NCBI RefSeq assembly: GCF_031119335.1
Contig: NZ_JAVHXT010000024.1
Span: 1 to 42,762, forward strand
DNA from: Pedobacter sp.
Lineage (GTDB): Bacteria; Bacteroidota; Bacteroidia; Sphingobacteriales; Sphingobacteriaceae
Length of the DNA stretch: 42,762 bases
Reading direction: 5' to 3'
The notes below the pieces were generated by a model. The model made no database searches. It had not been told where the DNA came from and worked only from the letters and a program-made list of their open reading frames with translations. Below, piece after piece: positions 14,621 through 23,259 of this stretch. How positions within the stretch are numbered: position 1 is the stretch's first letter; every line of letters begins with the position of its first letter. The position numbers and the translations under genes were made by a program.

Positions 14621-14657
14621 TAACTATTTAGTTTTTAAATGAATATTTAGTTCGTTC

Positions 14658-14665
14658 CAAAGTTA
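14658..14665 (-). promoter_or_regulatory. Candidate -7 element of the nucleotidyltransferase-kinase pair (TAACTTTG)
   Basis: On the minus strand TAACTTTG matches TAnnTTTG exactly, 37 bp before the ATG at 14620. It lies 5 bp beyond the stop of the upstream ATPase gene, so the -33 region would be inside that gene's 3' end. Confidence 0.5.
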
Positions 14666-14669
14666 AGTT

Positions 14670-16247
14670 TTAGAATCCAAAAAGACCGCCACCTTTTGAT
14701 TTAGTTGTTCGACTTTTTTTTCCAGTAAGCATACCAAATATGCCACGTACAATTTCTTTACCTATTTGACGTGTAATTGTAGCTCCCATGATCTCTTCTA
14801 CTAAACTCTTTTCGCCTGGTTTTGGTTTGCTTTCTTGTTCAATTCTTTTTTGTTCCTCTTCTTCGGCCTTCACTTTATTCTCTTCGGCCAGTTTCTCGTT
14901 TATTCTATCGGTTAATATCTCATAGGCACTTATTGGGTCTTTAGTTTCTTTATATTTTGTAAATAGTGGGCTAACCTGCATTAGTTTTTCGCAATCTATA
15001 GCTGCCATTGGGCCCATTATGGCTCTTGGTGGCGTTAATAGTGTCGCAGCAACTTCGGTAGGTATGCCTTTTTCATTTAATACGGTAATTAGTGCTTGTC
15101 CAGTTCCAAGTGAAGTAAGCACTTTATCTATTTCATAAAAATCAGATTTAGGGTAGGTATTCACCGTTTTTCTCAGCGCATCTACATCATTCGGTGTAAA
15201 AGCTCTAAGGGCGTGCTGTACTCTATTTCCTAATTGTGATAATACACTCTCTGGAACATCCATCGGAGATTGGGTACAGAAAAACACCCCAATACCTTTA
15301 GAGCGTATTAACCTTATAATGGTATTAATTTGCTCTAGGAATGCTTTTGGTGCATCTTTAAACAACAGGTGCGCTTCGTCGAAGAAGAAAACCAATTTCG
15401 GTTTGTCTAAATCTCCAGCTTCGGGCATGGTTTGGTAAATTTCTGCCAATAAACTCAACAAAAATGTAGAATAAAGCACTGGCTGACTTTGAACATCAGC
15501 AATATTCAATAGGCTGATTACGCCCTTTCCATCTACTCTGTTAAAGAGGTCTTGTATATCGTAAGAGGTTTCTCCAAAAATGCTACCCAAACCTTGTTGC
15601 TCTATGGCTACAATTTTTCTTAAAATAGCGCTCGATGTTGCTGTAGATATGGAACCATAGCTGCTTTTGATTTCAGCTGCTCCAGCTCCTTCAGATAAAT
15701 AACCTAACAATTTTTTCAAATCATTGAGGTCAACCACTGGCATTTTATTATCGTCGGCGTATTTGAAAATTACCGCCAACACGCCAGCTTGAGTTTCGTT
15801 AAGCTCTAATATTTTCGATAAAAGCACCGGGCCGAACTCGGTAACCGTAGCCCTCATTGGAGCGCCTAGCTTACCCGTAAGCGAGTATAGCTCAATTGGA
15901 AAACCACTGGCGGTAAAAGGTTTGTTAAGCTGTATGGCTCGTTCTTCAATTTTTGAATTGCTTGCTCCTGGTTGGTTTAGTCCAGAGAGGTCGCCTTTTA
16001 CATCTAACATAAATACAGGTACACCTGCATCCGATAGTTGTTCTGCTAATAATTGTAAGGTTCTGGTTTTTCCGGTTCCAGTTGCACCGGCAATTAGCCC
16101 GTGTCGGTTCATCATTCTCAGTGGAAGATTTACCTCGGCTTCACTTATTGTTTCTCCGTCTAAAATTCCCGCACCCAAATATATCGAGGCACCCGACGGA
16201 GAATAAGAAGCTCTTATTTTTTCAATGAAAGAAGTCTTATTACTCAT
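14670..16247 (-). CDS. HerA/YjgR-like ATPase (DUF853 family)
   Basis: The 525-aa product is a FtsK/HerA-superfamily ATPase. It has a Walker A motif GATGTGKT at residues 54-61, MLDVKGDLSGLNQPG just after, and a Walker B LVFFFDEAHLLF near residue 287. FFCTQSPMDVPESVLSQLGN follows near 320 as the sensor region. This arrangement is typical of the DUF853/YjgR family. Residues about 445-485 are Lys/Glu-rich and may be coiled coil, and the C terminus is basic with GGGLFGF. The biological role of this family is not well established. No NurA nuclease gene is adjacent. Confidence 0.88.
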   Translation of the reverse strand: MSNKTSFIEKIRASYSPSGASIYLGAGILDGETISEAEVNLPLRMMNRHGLIAGATGTGKTRTLQLLAEQLSDAGVPVFMLDVKGDLSGLNQPGASNSKIEERAIQLNKPFTASGFPIELYSLTGKLGAPMRATVTEFGPVLLSKILELNETQAGVLAVIFKYADDNKMPVVDLNDLKKLLGYLSEGAGAAEIKSSYGSISTATSSAILRKIVAIEQQGLGSIFGETSYDIQDLFNRVDGKGVISLLNIADVQSQPVLYSTFLLSLLAEIYQTMPEAGDLDKPKLVFFFDEAHLLFKDAPKAFLEQINTIIRLIRSKGIGVFFCTQSPMDVPESVLSQLGNRVQHALRAFTPNDVDALRKTVNTYPKSDFYEIDKVLTSLGTGQALITVLNEKGIPTEVAATLLTPPRAIMGPMAAIDCEKLMQVSPLFTKYKETKDPISAYEILTDRINEKLAEENKVKAEEEEQKRIEQESKPKPGEKSLVEEIMGATITRQIGKEIVRGIFGMLTGKKSRTTKSKGGGLFGF

Positions 16248-16892
16248 AAAAGTACATTTTGAGTGGTTAAAATAATAAACAAATACTACATGTGAAACCT
16301 TAATTACGAGTTAGTTTCATACACTTTGTTAACTCACCGGTTTCGCAGAATAAATGCGTTTTAATCTTTATCTAAAATCTGCTTAAAATCTAGAATAAAG
16401 AAGCATTAGACAAACGTTTGCGTGTTGTTTTGCGGACTGTACAGTTTAAGATTGCTAAAGAATGCGTTTGTGCAACATTTAATTTTGTTAAAAACTGTTT
16501 GCTTAATTGCCAACTAACAAAAAAGTACATAGATTTTTATTTTGGTTATTAAAGTTAGGCGTTAGGGTACGGTATTGAATTATAAGGCTGCCTCAAATAG
16601 CGTTTTGTATCTAAACTGATAACAAACGTTTGCGTAAAGATTGATATTAATGGCTTGTTTTTAAATATATAACTTGCAAGTAACAAACTAATCACAAACA
16701 AAAAACTATTAGCAAAACTACTGTCGATATAATCTAGCATAATATAGGTACAGATGGATTTATGCTAATATATAAGCAACCAAAGAACAACTATGAAGAG
16801 CCTTAGCCACTAACCAAAATTCTAGGGTGTATATATGGTATACCCAACCCATACTTTTACAAAAAAATATCAAATTCACAAAAACAAATAAA
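16248..16892. other. 645-bp intergenic region upstream of the SusC/SusD-M60 operon
   Basis: No convincing gene is present; a 61-codon minus-strand frame (16555-16740) lacks support. The region is very AT-rich and holds two identical 14-bp palindromic sites (16410-16423 and 16622-16635). A TACTTTTA near-match to the -7 box lies at 16852-16859, 33 bp before the susC start, but no TTTG box is at the right spacing. No ECF sigma, anti-sigma or hybrid two-component gene, the usual regulators of such loci, lies next to it in this window. Confidence 0.6.
16410..16635. promoter_or_regulatory. Pair of identical operator-like sites ACAAACGTTTGCGT
   Basis: The 14-mer occurs at 16410-16423 and again at 16622-16635, same orientation, 212 bp apart (about 20 helical turns). 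Its core CAAACGTTTG is a perfect 10-bp palindrome with a central CG, as in operators of LacI/GalR-family repressors (established for that family; inference here). A half-site-like TGCGTTTGTGC lies at 16463-16473. No LacI-type gene is in the window. Confidence 0.5.
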
Positions 16893-19800
16893 ATGGTTAA
16901 AAACAACAAAGTCATTTTTTATGCCTTGTTATGTTCCACGTTTGGTTTTTCTAATGTATACGCAGACATTAACTATAGCGGTTTAAACTCTCCGTTAAAA
17001 GTTAATCCTAGTGAAGGACTAAAAGAAAGATCTCATCGTGCCATATTAATTAAGAAGTTTGATCAGGATACACTTTCTAAAGATTCGTTAAAGAAAGCCC
17101 CTCAATCTAACTTTGTGCTAAAAGGAAAGCGAGATTCGCTTAATGTACTACAAGCTAAAAATGTTCCTAATCTTTCGTTGCAACAAATGCTCAAGGGTAA
17201 TGTTGCGGGTTTATATGTTCAAGAAAGTACAGGAGAACCAGGTACAGAACAAAGTATGCTTATTCAAGGAGCATCGGCACCGATATTTACCAAGAGAGAT
17301 GTTTACAGTTTACAGCCCGCCATATATGTAAATGGGGTTTTGTTGGTGCAGGATAATCCGTTTGCTTACGATGTACAGAAGTATGATTATAATAGGATAG
17401 GTCCAGCAACTAATCTGTTAGCTAATCTTGATATAGATAATATTCAATCTATAGAGGTAATAAAAGATCCTATTGCATTGGCTAAATTAGGACCTAATGC
17501 TGCTAATGGTGCTATTTGGATCGTAACTAAAGCCGCTAAGAGTGGGTTAAGGCAAATAAGTGTAAATACATATGCAGGTATTGTAGGGGCAGGTAATGCC
17601 CAAACTGTAAATGGTGTTTTCGAAAATAAGTTTCGTGCCCCATTTTATCAGAAGTATGCAACCGAGGCAAATTATGCAAATTATGCTAGCTTTCTGAGAG
17701 ATTCTACTAATGCAGATTATTTTGGGAAATCGAATTGGAACGATTTATACTATAAAAATACAGCACTTTATGCAGCCAATTTAGGCTTAACTGGTGGTAC
17801 CGATCGTGCTAATTTCCGTTTTTACGGAACAGGTATGAGAAATGCGAGCAGTGCAGATCAAACGGCATTGGATAAGTATAATGCTTTTTTTGCTATCAAT
17901 ATGTTGCCATTTAAATGGATGACAGTATCGAGCTACTTAAATGCCTCGAGAATGGATAGATATAGGAACAAAAGTTTAAGAGACAGATTTGCCGAAGTAC
18001 GCTACCTGCCAGATTTTGCCAACCCTCTTTCCCCTAATAAAGCCAATTATCAGCTGTTTTTAGATGAATATGATAAGGTAGTTGATGATAACAGGAATAA
18101 TCTACTAAACGGATCTTTATCATTAAACTTGAAATTTACTCCAAAATTTAATTTTAATACAGCAGTAGTATTCGATTATAATGAAGGTATTAGAGATGCA
18201 TTTTACCCAAGCACTCTGATGGATGGTGTTAACTATGTTTCTGGTTTTTTTGGTTATAACCAGCGTTTCGGCTTAAATAACGTTTTGTCATACAGTTACG
18301 ATTTGGATAAAAACCACTCTTTTGATTTTGATTTGGGGCAATCTATACAAGGTGATGCCTACAAGTATAATTATGCAAGGGGATATGATGGTAATAGTGA
18401 TTTTATCAAGATTAACGTAGTAGAAGGAGACTCTAAAAAGTCAAACTATTTAAATGCCATCAATAATTTTTATTTGTTCCGTTATACAGATAAAATGAAG
18501 AGTAATTTAATGTCTTTTTATGCTTCTGTGAAATATAAGTACAAAGATTTATTAAACCTAAGTGCTGTAATTAGAAGAGATGGAACTTCTAATGGCCAAC
18601 CAGATAATCGTTGGATGACAACACCTGCGTTAGCTGCAGAATGGGATTTGAAAAATCAATTATTTAGAGAAAGTAAGTTTTTTAATGAGTTTAGTCTAGG
18701 TGCATCTTGGTCTAGGTCAGCTAAAATTTTCTTAGACGACCGTTTTGCTGCTGGGCCTCAATATCGTACCGAATATGGTTGGTATGAGGAACCTACAATT
18801 CCAACTTTTGGTGGTTTTCAGGGTATTTCTAGACCATACAATTCTGGTTGGGTTGGGTACGACATTACATTGCCTTACGTAGATCGTTTAAATATTACCG
18901 CTTCATCATCCATGCTGAACAATAGATTAAGTGCGGCCATTACCTTTTATAGTAAAGATGATAAAAATCAGCTGCTCAATATCCCTTTGAGCGCAGAAAG
19001 TGGTTACACAAGTATCTATAAAAATGGTATGAACATTAATAATAAAGGAATAGATGTTAGTTTAGCTGCAAATGTATTGACCAACGAAAAAACACTCACT
19101 TGGACTACATCTGTAAATTTTTCTTACAATAAAAATGAAATTAAAGCACTGCCAGATGGTTTAAACAGTTTGGTAATAGGAGATAATAAATTACAGGTTG
19201 GACAATCTGTAGGTGCTTATTGGCTATATACAAATAATGGTATTTATAATAATGATACTGAAGTCCCAACGCACCCAACTACTGGTCAAAAGTTAGCCTT
19301 TAATGGCCTCACGTTAAAAGCGGGAGATCCGAAATGGGTAGATTACAATGGAGATTATAACATTACTGAAGCTGATAAACAGTTTGTAGGAGATAGGATA
19401 CCTAGGTTAATCGGAGGTTGGAACAATAGTTTTAAATACAAAAACTTCGACCTAAATTTCCATATTTTCTTTGCCTTGGGCCAATCAGCAATTAATCAAT
19501 TTGATGCTAGTAGATATGATTTTGTCAATAGGGAATCTGCTAAAGATATTAATTCAGTAAAAGAAATTACTTCATGGCAAACCACTGAAAATTTAAAAAG
19601 CTATCCTATCTATAACGTATGGAGCGATGTCGTGCCTTACCGTGTAGATCAAGATCTTTTCTTAGAAAAGGCATCTTATGTTAAGCTAAGGTCAGTTACG
19701 TTAGGTTATGATTTAGCGCAATCTAGATTTGCCAATAAAAACAAGTTGCCTTTTAGAAGAGCTTACATATATGCTACTGGAAGCAATTTGTTTACCATCA

Positions 19801-19910
19801 GTAATTTCTCGGGTACAGATCCAGAGCTAATCAATTATAATGGTATTTATGATGGTATGGGCTTACCTATCGCTAGGACATTTGTACTGGGATTAAAATT
19901 AGAATTATAG
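16893..19910 (+). CDS. SusC/RagA-like TonB-dependent outer-membrane transporter (first), lacking the carboxypeptidase-like domain
   Basis: The 1005-aa product forms an outer-membrane beta barrel that takes up ligands delivered by SusD. A signal peptide covers residues 1-24 (ends SNVYA). The plug follows at about 75-215 with LSLQQMLKGNVAGLYVQE, an AIYVNGVLL segment (normally FVVDGVP) and IQSIEVIKDPIALAKLG. The barrel runs to ARTFVLGLKLEL. The usual N-terminal CarboxypepD_reg domain is missing; only about 50 unassigned residues precede the plug. An in-frame ATG at 16827 would spoil the signal peptide. It is first in the operon; susD starts 14 bp later. Confidence 0.9.
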   Translation: MVKNNKVIFYALLCSTFGFSNVYADINYSGLNSPLKVNPSEGLKERSHRAILIKKFDQDTLSKDSLKKAPQSNFVLKGKRDSLNVLQAKNVPNLSLQQMLKGNVAGLYVQESTGEPGTEQSMLIQGASAPIFTKRDVYSLQPAIYVNGVLLVQDNPFAYDVQKYDYNRIGPATNLLANLDIDNIQSIEVIKDPIALAKLGPNAANGAIWIVTKAAKSGLRQISVNTYAGIVGAGNAQTVNGVFENKFRAPFYQKYATEANYANYASFLRDSTNADYFGKSNWNDLYYKNTALYAANLGLTGGTDRANFRFYGTGMRNASSADQTALDKYNAFFAINMLPFKWMTVSSYLNASRMDRYRNKSLRDRFAEVRYLPDFANPLSPNKANYQLFLDEYDKVVDDNRNNLLNGSLSLNLKFTPKFNFNTAVVFDYNEGIRDAFYPSTLMDGVNYVSGFFGYNQRFGLNNVLSYSYDLDKNHSFDFDLGQSIQGDAYKYNYARGYDGNSDFIKINVVEGDSKKSNYLNAINNFYLFRYTDKMKSNLMSFYASVKYKYKDLLNLSAVIRRDGTSNGQPDNRWMTTPALAAEWDLKNQLFRESKFFNEFSLGASWSRSAKIFLDDRFAAGPQYRTEYGWYEEPTIPTFGGFQGISRPYNSGWVGYDITLPYVDRLNITASSSMLNNRLSAAITFYSKDDKNQLLNIPLSAESGYTSIYKNGMNINNKGIDVSLAANVLTNEKTLTWTTSVNFSYNKNEIKALPDGLNSLVIGDNKLQVGQSVGAYWLYTNNGIYNNDTEVPTHPTTGQKLAFNGLTLKAGDPKWVDYNGDYNITEADKQFVGDRIPRLIGGWNNSFKYKNFDLNFHIFFALGQSAINQFDASRYDFVNRESAKDINSVKEITSWQTTENLKSYPIYNVWSDVVPYRVDQDLFLEKASYVKLRSVTLGYDLAQSRFANKNKLPFRRAYIYATGSNLFTISNFSGTDPELINYNGIYDGMGLPIARTFVLGLKLEL

Positions 19911-19924
19911 AGAGGTAATTAATT

Positions 19925-21490
19925 ATGATATCACTAAAATATAAGAGCAGTAATTTGGGTAGATTTATAATCACATTATTAGTCATCTTTACTCTTTCTA
20001 TTAGCTCATGTAAGGATACGCTCGATGTGCAATCAACTAGGTTAGTTGGCGAAGAAAACCTTTGGAAAAGCCAAGAGGATGCAAAAGGAGCAATTATTGG
20101 AATATATACTTTAATGCGGACTGCTATGGTTGCCGATAATACCCATTGGCTAATGGGCGATTTAAGACAAGGCGATTTTACTTCAACTAATAGATCCGAT
20201 TTAAGGGCTATTATTAATGGGCAACTTAACGCATCTTACCCTATATTAAATAGAATTACCAACTGGAGAAGATTTTATTCTGTAGTTAATGCAGCTAGTC
20301 TGTTTATTGAGCGTTCCCGAGAAATTGTAGCTAACGATCCACGTTATACTTCTATCAATAACGAGGTAGACGTGGCTCAGGCTAGGGCATTAAGAGCTTT
20401 TGCTTATTTTTATATGGTACGAATTTGGGGTGATGTTCCTTTGTTGATAACCTCTCATGATGGTGATTTTAGCACACATCCTCGTACATCGAAAGAAAAA
20501 GTTTTGGCTTTTGCCACTAGTGAACTGTTGTTAGCGACGAAGGTTTTGCCTTTTAGGTACGGTGGTACAGACCCTATCTTGCCTGGCTTGTATTATGGCA
20601 GTGCTTGGACAACTTGGAACGGTGTATTATTCACCAAGTTATCTGCATATGCCATTTTAGCACATATAGCTGCTTGGGAAGGTAATTACTTAGATTGCGA
20701 GGCATATACCAAATATTTTGTAGACAATACTACAAACTTAAACGGTGATGGAAGTTTTGGGGTAAAATACATTACAACTGATGAGCTTACTGAAAATGTA
20801 AATGCTTATAGTCCCTTTGCTTTTAAACGTGCTGTACAAATTGTAGGCTTTGGTTTCGAGTATGGTAATGGAGAAGCGACTGCTAATGGCCATATTGAAC
20901 AGTTAACTTTGGCAAAACCCTTGGTTCCTAAAGAATATCCTGAAATTTATGTGCCAAAAGATACCATCAGAAAAGCCTTTACTTCACCTACAGACAACAG
21001 ATTCAGCATTGATCCATTAACAAACCTTTACAGAACCAATTACTTTACAAATTATAGTAGCGAACGCCCAATGTTCAGTAAAATAAAGGTAGTTGGACAG
21101 GCACAAACAAGCGGAAACTTTGCATTTTTTACTTCTGCTGTATTATTTACACGAATAGAAGAAGTTACCTTGTTAAGAGCTGAAGCGCTTGCCGCTTTAG
21201 GATTGAATGCTGACGCTGCTAACTCTTTAAATCAAGCTGCTGCTTTAAGAGGTAACCCAGCTTATACGTTAAGCTCAGGAGTGGATATTGTAGATGCAAT
21301 TTTTGCGGAGAGAAGAAGAGAATTGATGGGAGAGGGCTGGAGATGGTACGACTTGGTTCGTTACAACAAGCTTAAAAAGAATAATCCAGCATTTAATGCT
21401 CTACTTACCAATGGTGGTATTTATTGGCCAGTATCTAATGATGTCTTAAATGCCAACGCTAAGATTAAACAAAATCCATATTGGAACTAA
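19925..21490 (+). CDS. SusD/RagB-like nutrient-binding lipoprotein (first)
   Basis: SusD proteins cap the SusC barrel at the cell surface and bind the ligand. The 521-aa product has a lipoprotein signal with Cys29 (SISSCKDTLD) and the typical early segment LWKSQEDAKGAIIGIYTLMR. The TPR-like RALRAFAYFYMVRIWGDVPL occurs near residue 150. Late motifs are LLRAEALAALG and the signature RRRELMGEGWRWYDLVRYNKL near residue 457, and it ends IKQNPYWN. A purine-rich AGAGGT precedes the start. It pairs with the SusC gene just upstream. Confidence 0.95.
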   Translation: MISLKYKSSNLGRFIITLLVIFTLSISSCKDTLDVQSTRLVGEENLWKSQEDAKGAIIGIYTLMRTAMVADNTHWLMGDLRQGDFTSTNRSDLRAIINGQLNASYPILNRITNWRRFYSVVNAASLFIERSREIVANDPRYTSINNEVDVAQARALRAFAYFYMVRIWGDVPLLITSHDGDFSTHPRTSKEKVLAFATSELLLATKVLPFRYGGTDPILPGLYYGSAWTTWNGVLFTKLSAYAILAHIAAWEGNYLDCEAYTKYFVDNTTNLNGDGSFGVKYITTDELTENVNAYSPFAFKRAVQIVGFGFEYGNGEATANGHIEQLTLAKPLVPKEYPEIYVPKDTIRKAFTSPTDNRFSIDPLTNLYRTNYFTNYSSERPMFSKIKVVGQAQTSGNFAFFTSAVLFTRIEEVTLLRAEALAALGLNADAANSLNQAAALRGNPAYTLSSGVDIVDAIFAERRRELMGEGWRWYDLVRYNKLKKNNPAFNALLTNGGIYWPVSNDVLNANAKIKQNPYWN

Positions 21491-21511
21491 CAACCGAAAA
21501 ATCATTAAAAA

Positions 21512-22186
21512 ATGATGGAAAAAAAGATAAAGACTTTAACAATTGGCGTAGTTGTTTTTTCATTACTAGCAGTTTTTACCTCTTGTAAGAAAAACTCGGA
21601 ATATTATAACTACGAAACAACGGCCAACGAGTTCAAAGGAACAGCATTACAATATCTACAGGCGCAGACCAACACATTCGACTCTTTGCTTCTAGTATTG
21701 GATAGATTGCCAGACTTAAAAGATAGTTTGAATAATCAAAATGTAACTGTTTTCGCACCCACAAATACAAGCTTTCAGGCCGCGATTAAAAATTTAAATA
21801 TAGAGCGTAAAGCACAGGGGAAATCGCCATTGTATTTAAGTGATTGTAATGTAGAACAGCTTGATACCTTAACCACTAGGTACATTCTAAGAGGCATTAA
21901 GAATACAAGTGATTATTCTTCTTATACGGAGGGTTTATTGCTTTCTTCATTGAAAAGCGGATATGTTATGCATGTACAGTATAATAAAATTAATGCATCA
22001 GGCTTTGTTGAGGGTGGTCCACAGTCTATTATTTACAGCGATCCTAAGAATAACATTTTTACCAAATATTGGCAAAGGTCAAATACCAATGCGGTAAATA
22101 TCAAGGCAAAGAATGCAGTCATTAATATTCTAGCACCATTGCATGATTTTGGTTTTGATGAATTTATAAAGAGAGTTAATCTATAA
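21512..22186 (+). CDS. Fasciclin-domain lipoprotein (first)
   Basis: The 224-aa product has a lipoprotein signal with Cys25 (FTSCKKN) and one fasciclin (FAS1) domain. The diagnostic strand VTVFAPTNTSFQ is near residue 80, a TLTTRYILRG segment near 125, and the closing NAVINILAPLHDFGFDEF at the C terminus. FAS1 domains commonly mediate adhesion or binding. Within SusC/SusD loci such proteins are plausibly surface accessory binders, in the place that SusE/F hold in starch loci. It sits 21 bp after susD. Confidence 0.85.
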   Translation: MMEKKIKTLTIGVVVFSLLAVFTSCKKNSEYYNYETTANEFKGTALQYLQAQTNTFDSLLLVLDRLPDLKDSLNNQNVTVFAPTNTSFQAAIKNLNIERKAQGKSPLYLSDCNVEQLDTLTTRYILRGIKNTSDYSSYTEGLLLSSLKSGYVMHVQYNKINASGFVEGGPQSIIYSDPKNNIFTKYWQRSNTNAVNIKAKNAVINILAPLHDFGFDEFIKRVNL

Positions 22187-22198
22187 GGTTTTAAGATA

Positions 22199-23227
22199 AT
22201 GAATAGAAGAAATTATATTGCAATAGTTACTATAATTACACTAGGCTTATCAATTACGATAAGTGCCTGCAAAAAGAATATTCCAGACGAGCGACTTTCG
22301 TTAGGAGCCGATTCGCAATTTACAACCACGATTTACCAACCTGTTTTGGGGCGTAATACATTGTTTTCTGATAATTTTTTTATCGGAAGTTCTTCAGTGC
22401 CTTTGGAGTTTAAGATTGTGAACATGCGTAGATTTAATGGAGAACCAGCGCCAGAGCTTACCCAATATTTTCCGGTAACCGTATGGAAAAAAGCATATGA
22501 TGGTACTGAGAAATCCTTACAAGAAATAGAAGCAAAACGCGCTACAGAAAATCATCAGCTTTTTGAAGTGAGAAAGAACTCAGGGCAATTTTTGATGTGG
22601 TCTAGGGCAAATTCCAATTTTGTTAAAGCACAAGCAGATTCTGGCTATGTTTTCGATATAGAAGTTTCTAATTCTGGCGGTCGTCGTTACTATAAAAATC
22701 TTAAACTACAACCTTTTAGAGAGCGTCCTTTCGAACCATCTAACCTTAATGCCATTACTGGGCAGGCAATAAACACAGGTGTCTTTCCATCATTTATGAT
22801 GAATATTAAAGGTGAAAAAACAAATAGATACTTGAACCCTCTTGATATAGAAGTACAATTTAAGAAGAATAGTTCTTTGGGTAATTCCCTTTCGTTCAAA
22901 TTCTTAGATACTTTGCAACAATTAATTCATCCTGATAAGTTTTCTAACACCAAATGGGAAACTTTGATACATGGTTTTAATATGGTTAAGAACTCTGATT
23001 CGGTAAAGTACGATGTAGCCTATCCAATTCCATTGGCCGCCTATCCTACAAGATATACAACACCCGGAGGCGAACAGGCTTTTGTTGCATTTGGATATAA
23101 CCGAATGGGGTTTGGTAATAAGTTAGAAGAGGCATTGCTTGGACTAAACTTTAATATTTACGAACCTGGTAACTGGACCATTATCTTTTGGTTTAAAACC
23201 GAGCGACCAAAATTCGTGAATGATTAA
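22199..23227 (+). CDS. DUF5007-like surface lipoprotein
   Basis: The 342-aa product has a lipoprotein signal with Cys24 (TISACKKNIPDE). The body is rich in beta-type sequence without motifs I can assign to an enzyme: GRNTLFSDNFFIGSSSVPL, YFPVTVWKKAYDG and the terminal GNWTIIFWFKTERP. Placement after a SusC-SusD-fasciclin trio fits the DUF5007 family as I recall it; this name is tentative. Probable role is surface binding or scaffold. It is 12 bp from the fasciclin gene and 32 bp before the second susC, so it closes the first module. Confidence 0.6.
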   Translation: MNRRNYIAIVTIITLGLSITISACKKNIPDERLSLGADSQFTTTIYQPVLGRNTLFSDNFFIGSSSVPLEFKIVNMRRFNGEPAPELTQYFPVTVWKKAYDGTEKSLQEIEAKRATENHQLFEVRKNSGQFLMWSRANSNFVKAQADSGYVFDIEVSNSGGRRYYKNLKLQPFRERPFEPSNLNAITGQAINTGVFPSFMMNIKGEKTNRYLNPLDIEVQFKKNSSLGNSLSFKFLDTLQQLIHPDKFSNTKWETLIHGFNMVKNSDSVKYDVAYPIPLAAYPTRYTTPGGEQAFVAFGYNRMGFGNKLEEALLGLNFNIYEPGNWTIIFWFKTERPKFVND

Positions 23228-23259
23228 TTGATAACCTTGAACAAACTAATAGATATAAA

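Noticed and set aside
16555..16740. 61-codon minus-strand frame with a hydrophobic segment
   Set aside because: It spans one of the two palindromic operator-like sites in an AT-rich promoter region, and hydrophobicity there follows from T-rich codons.
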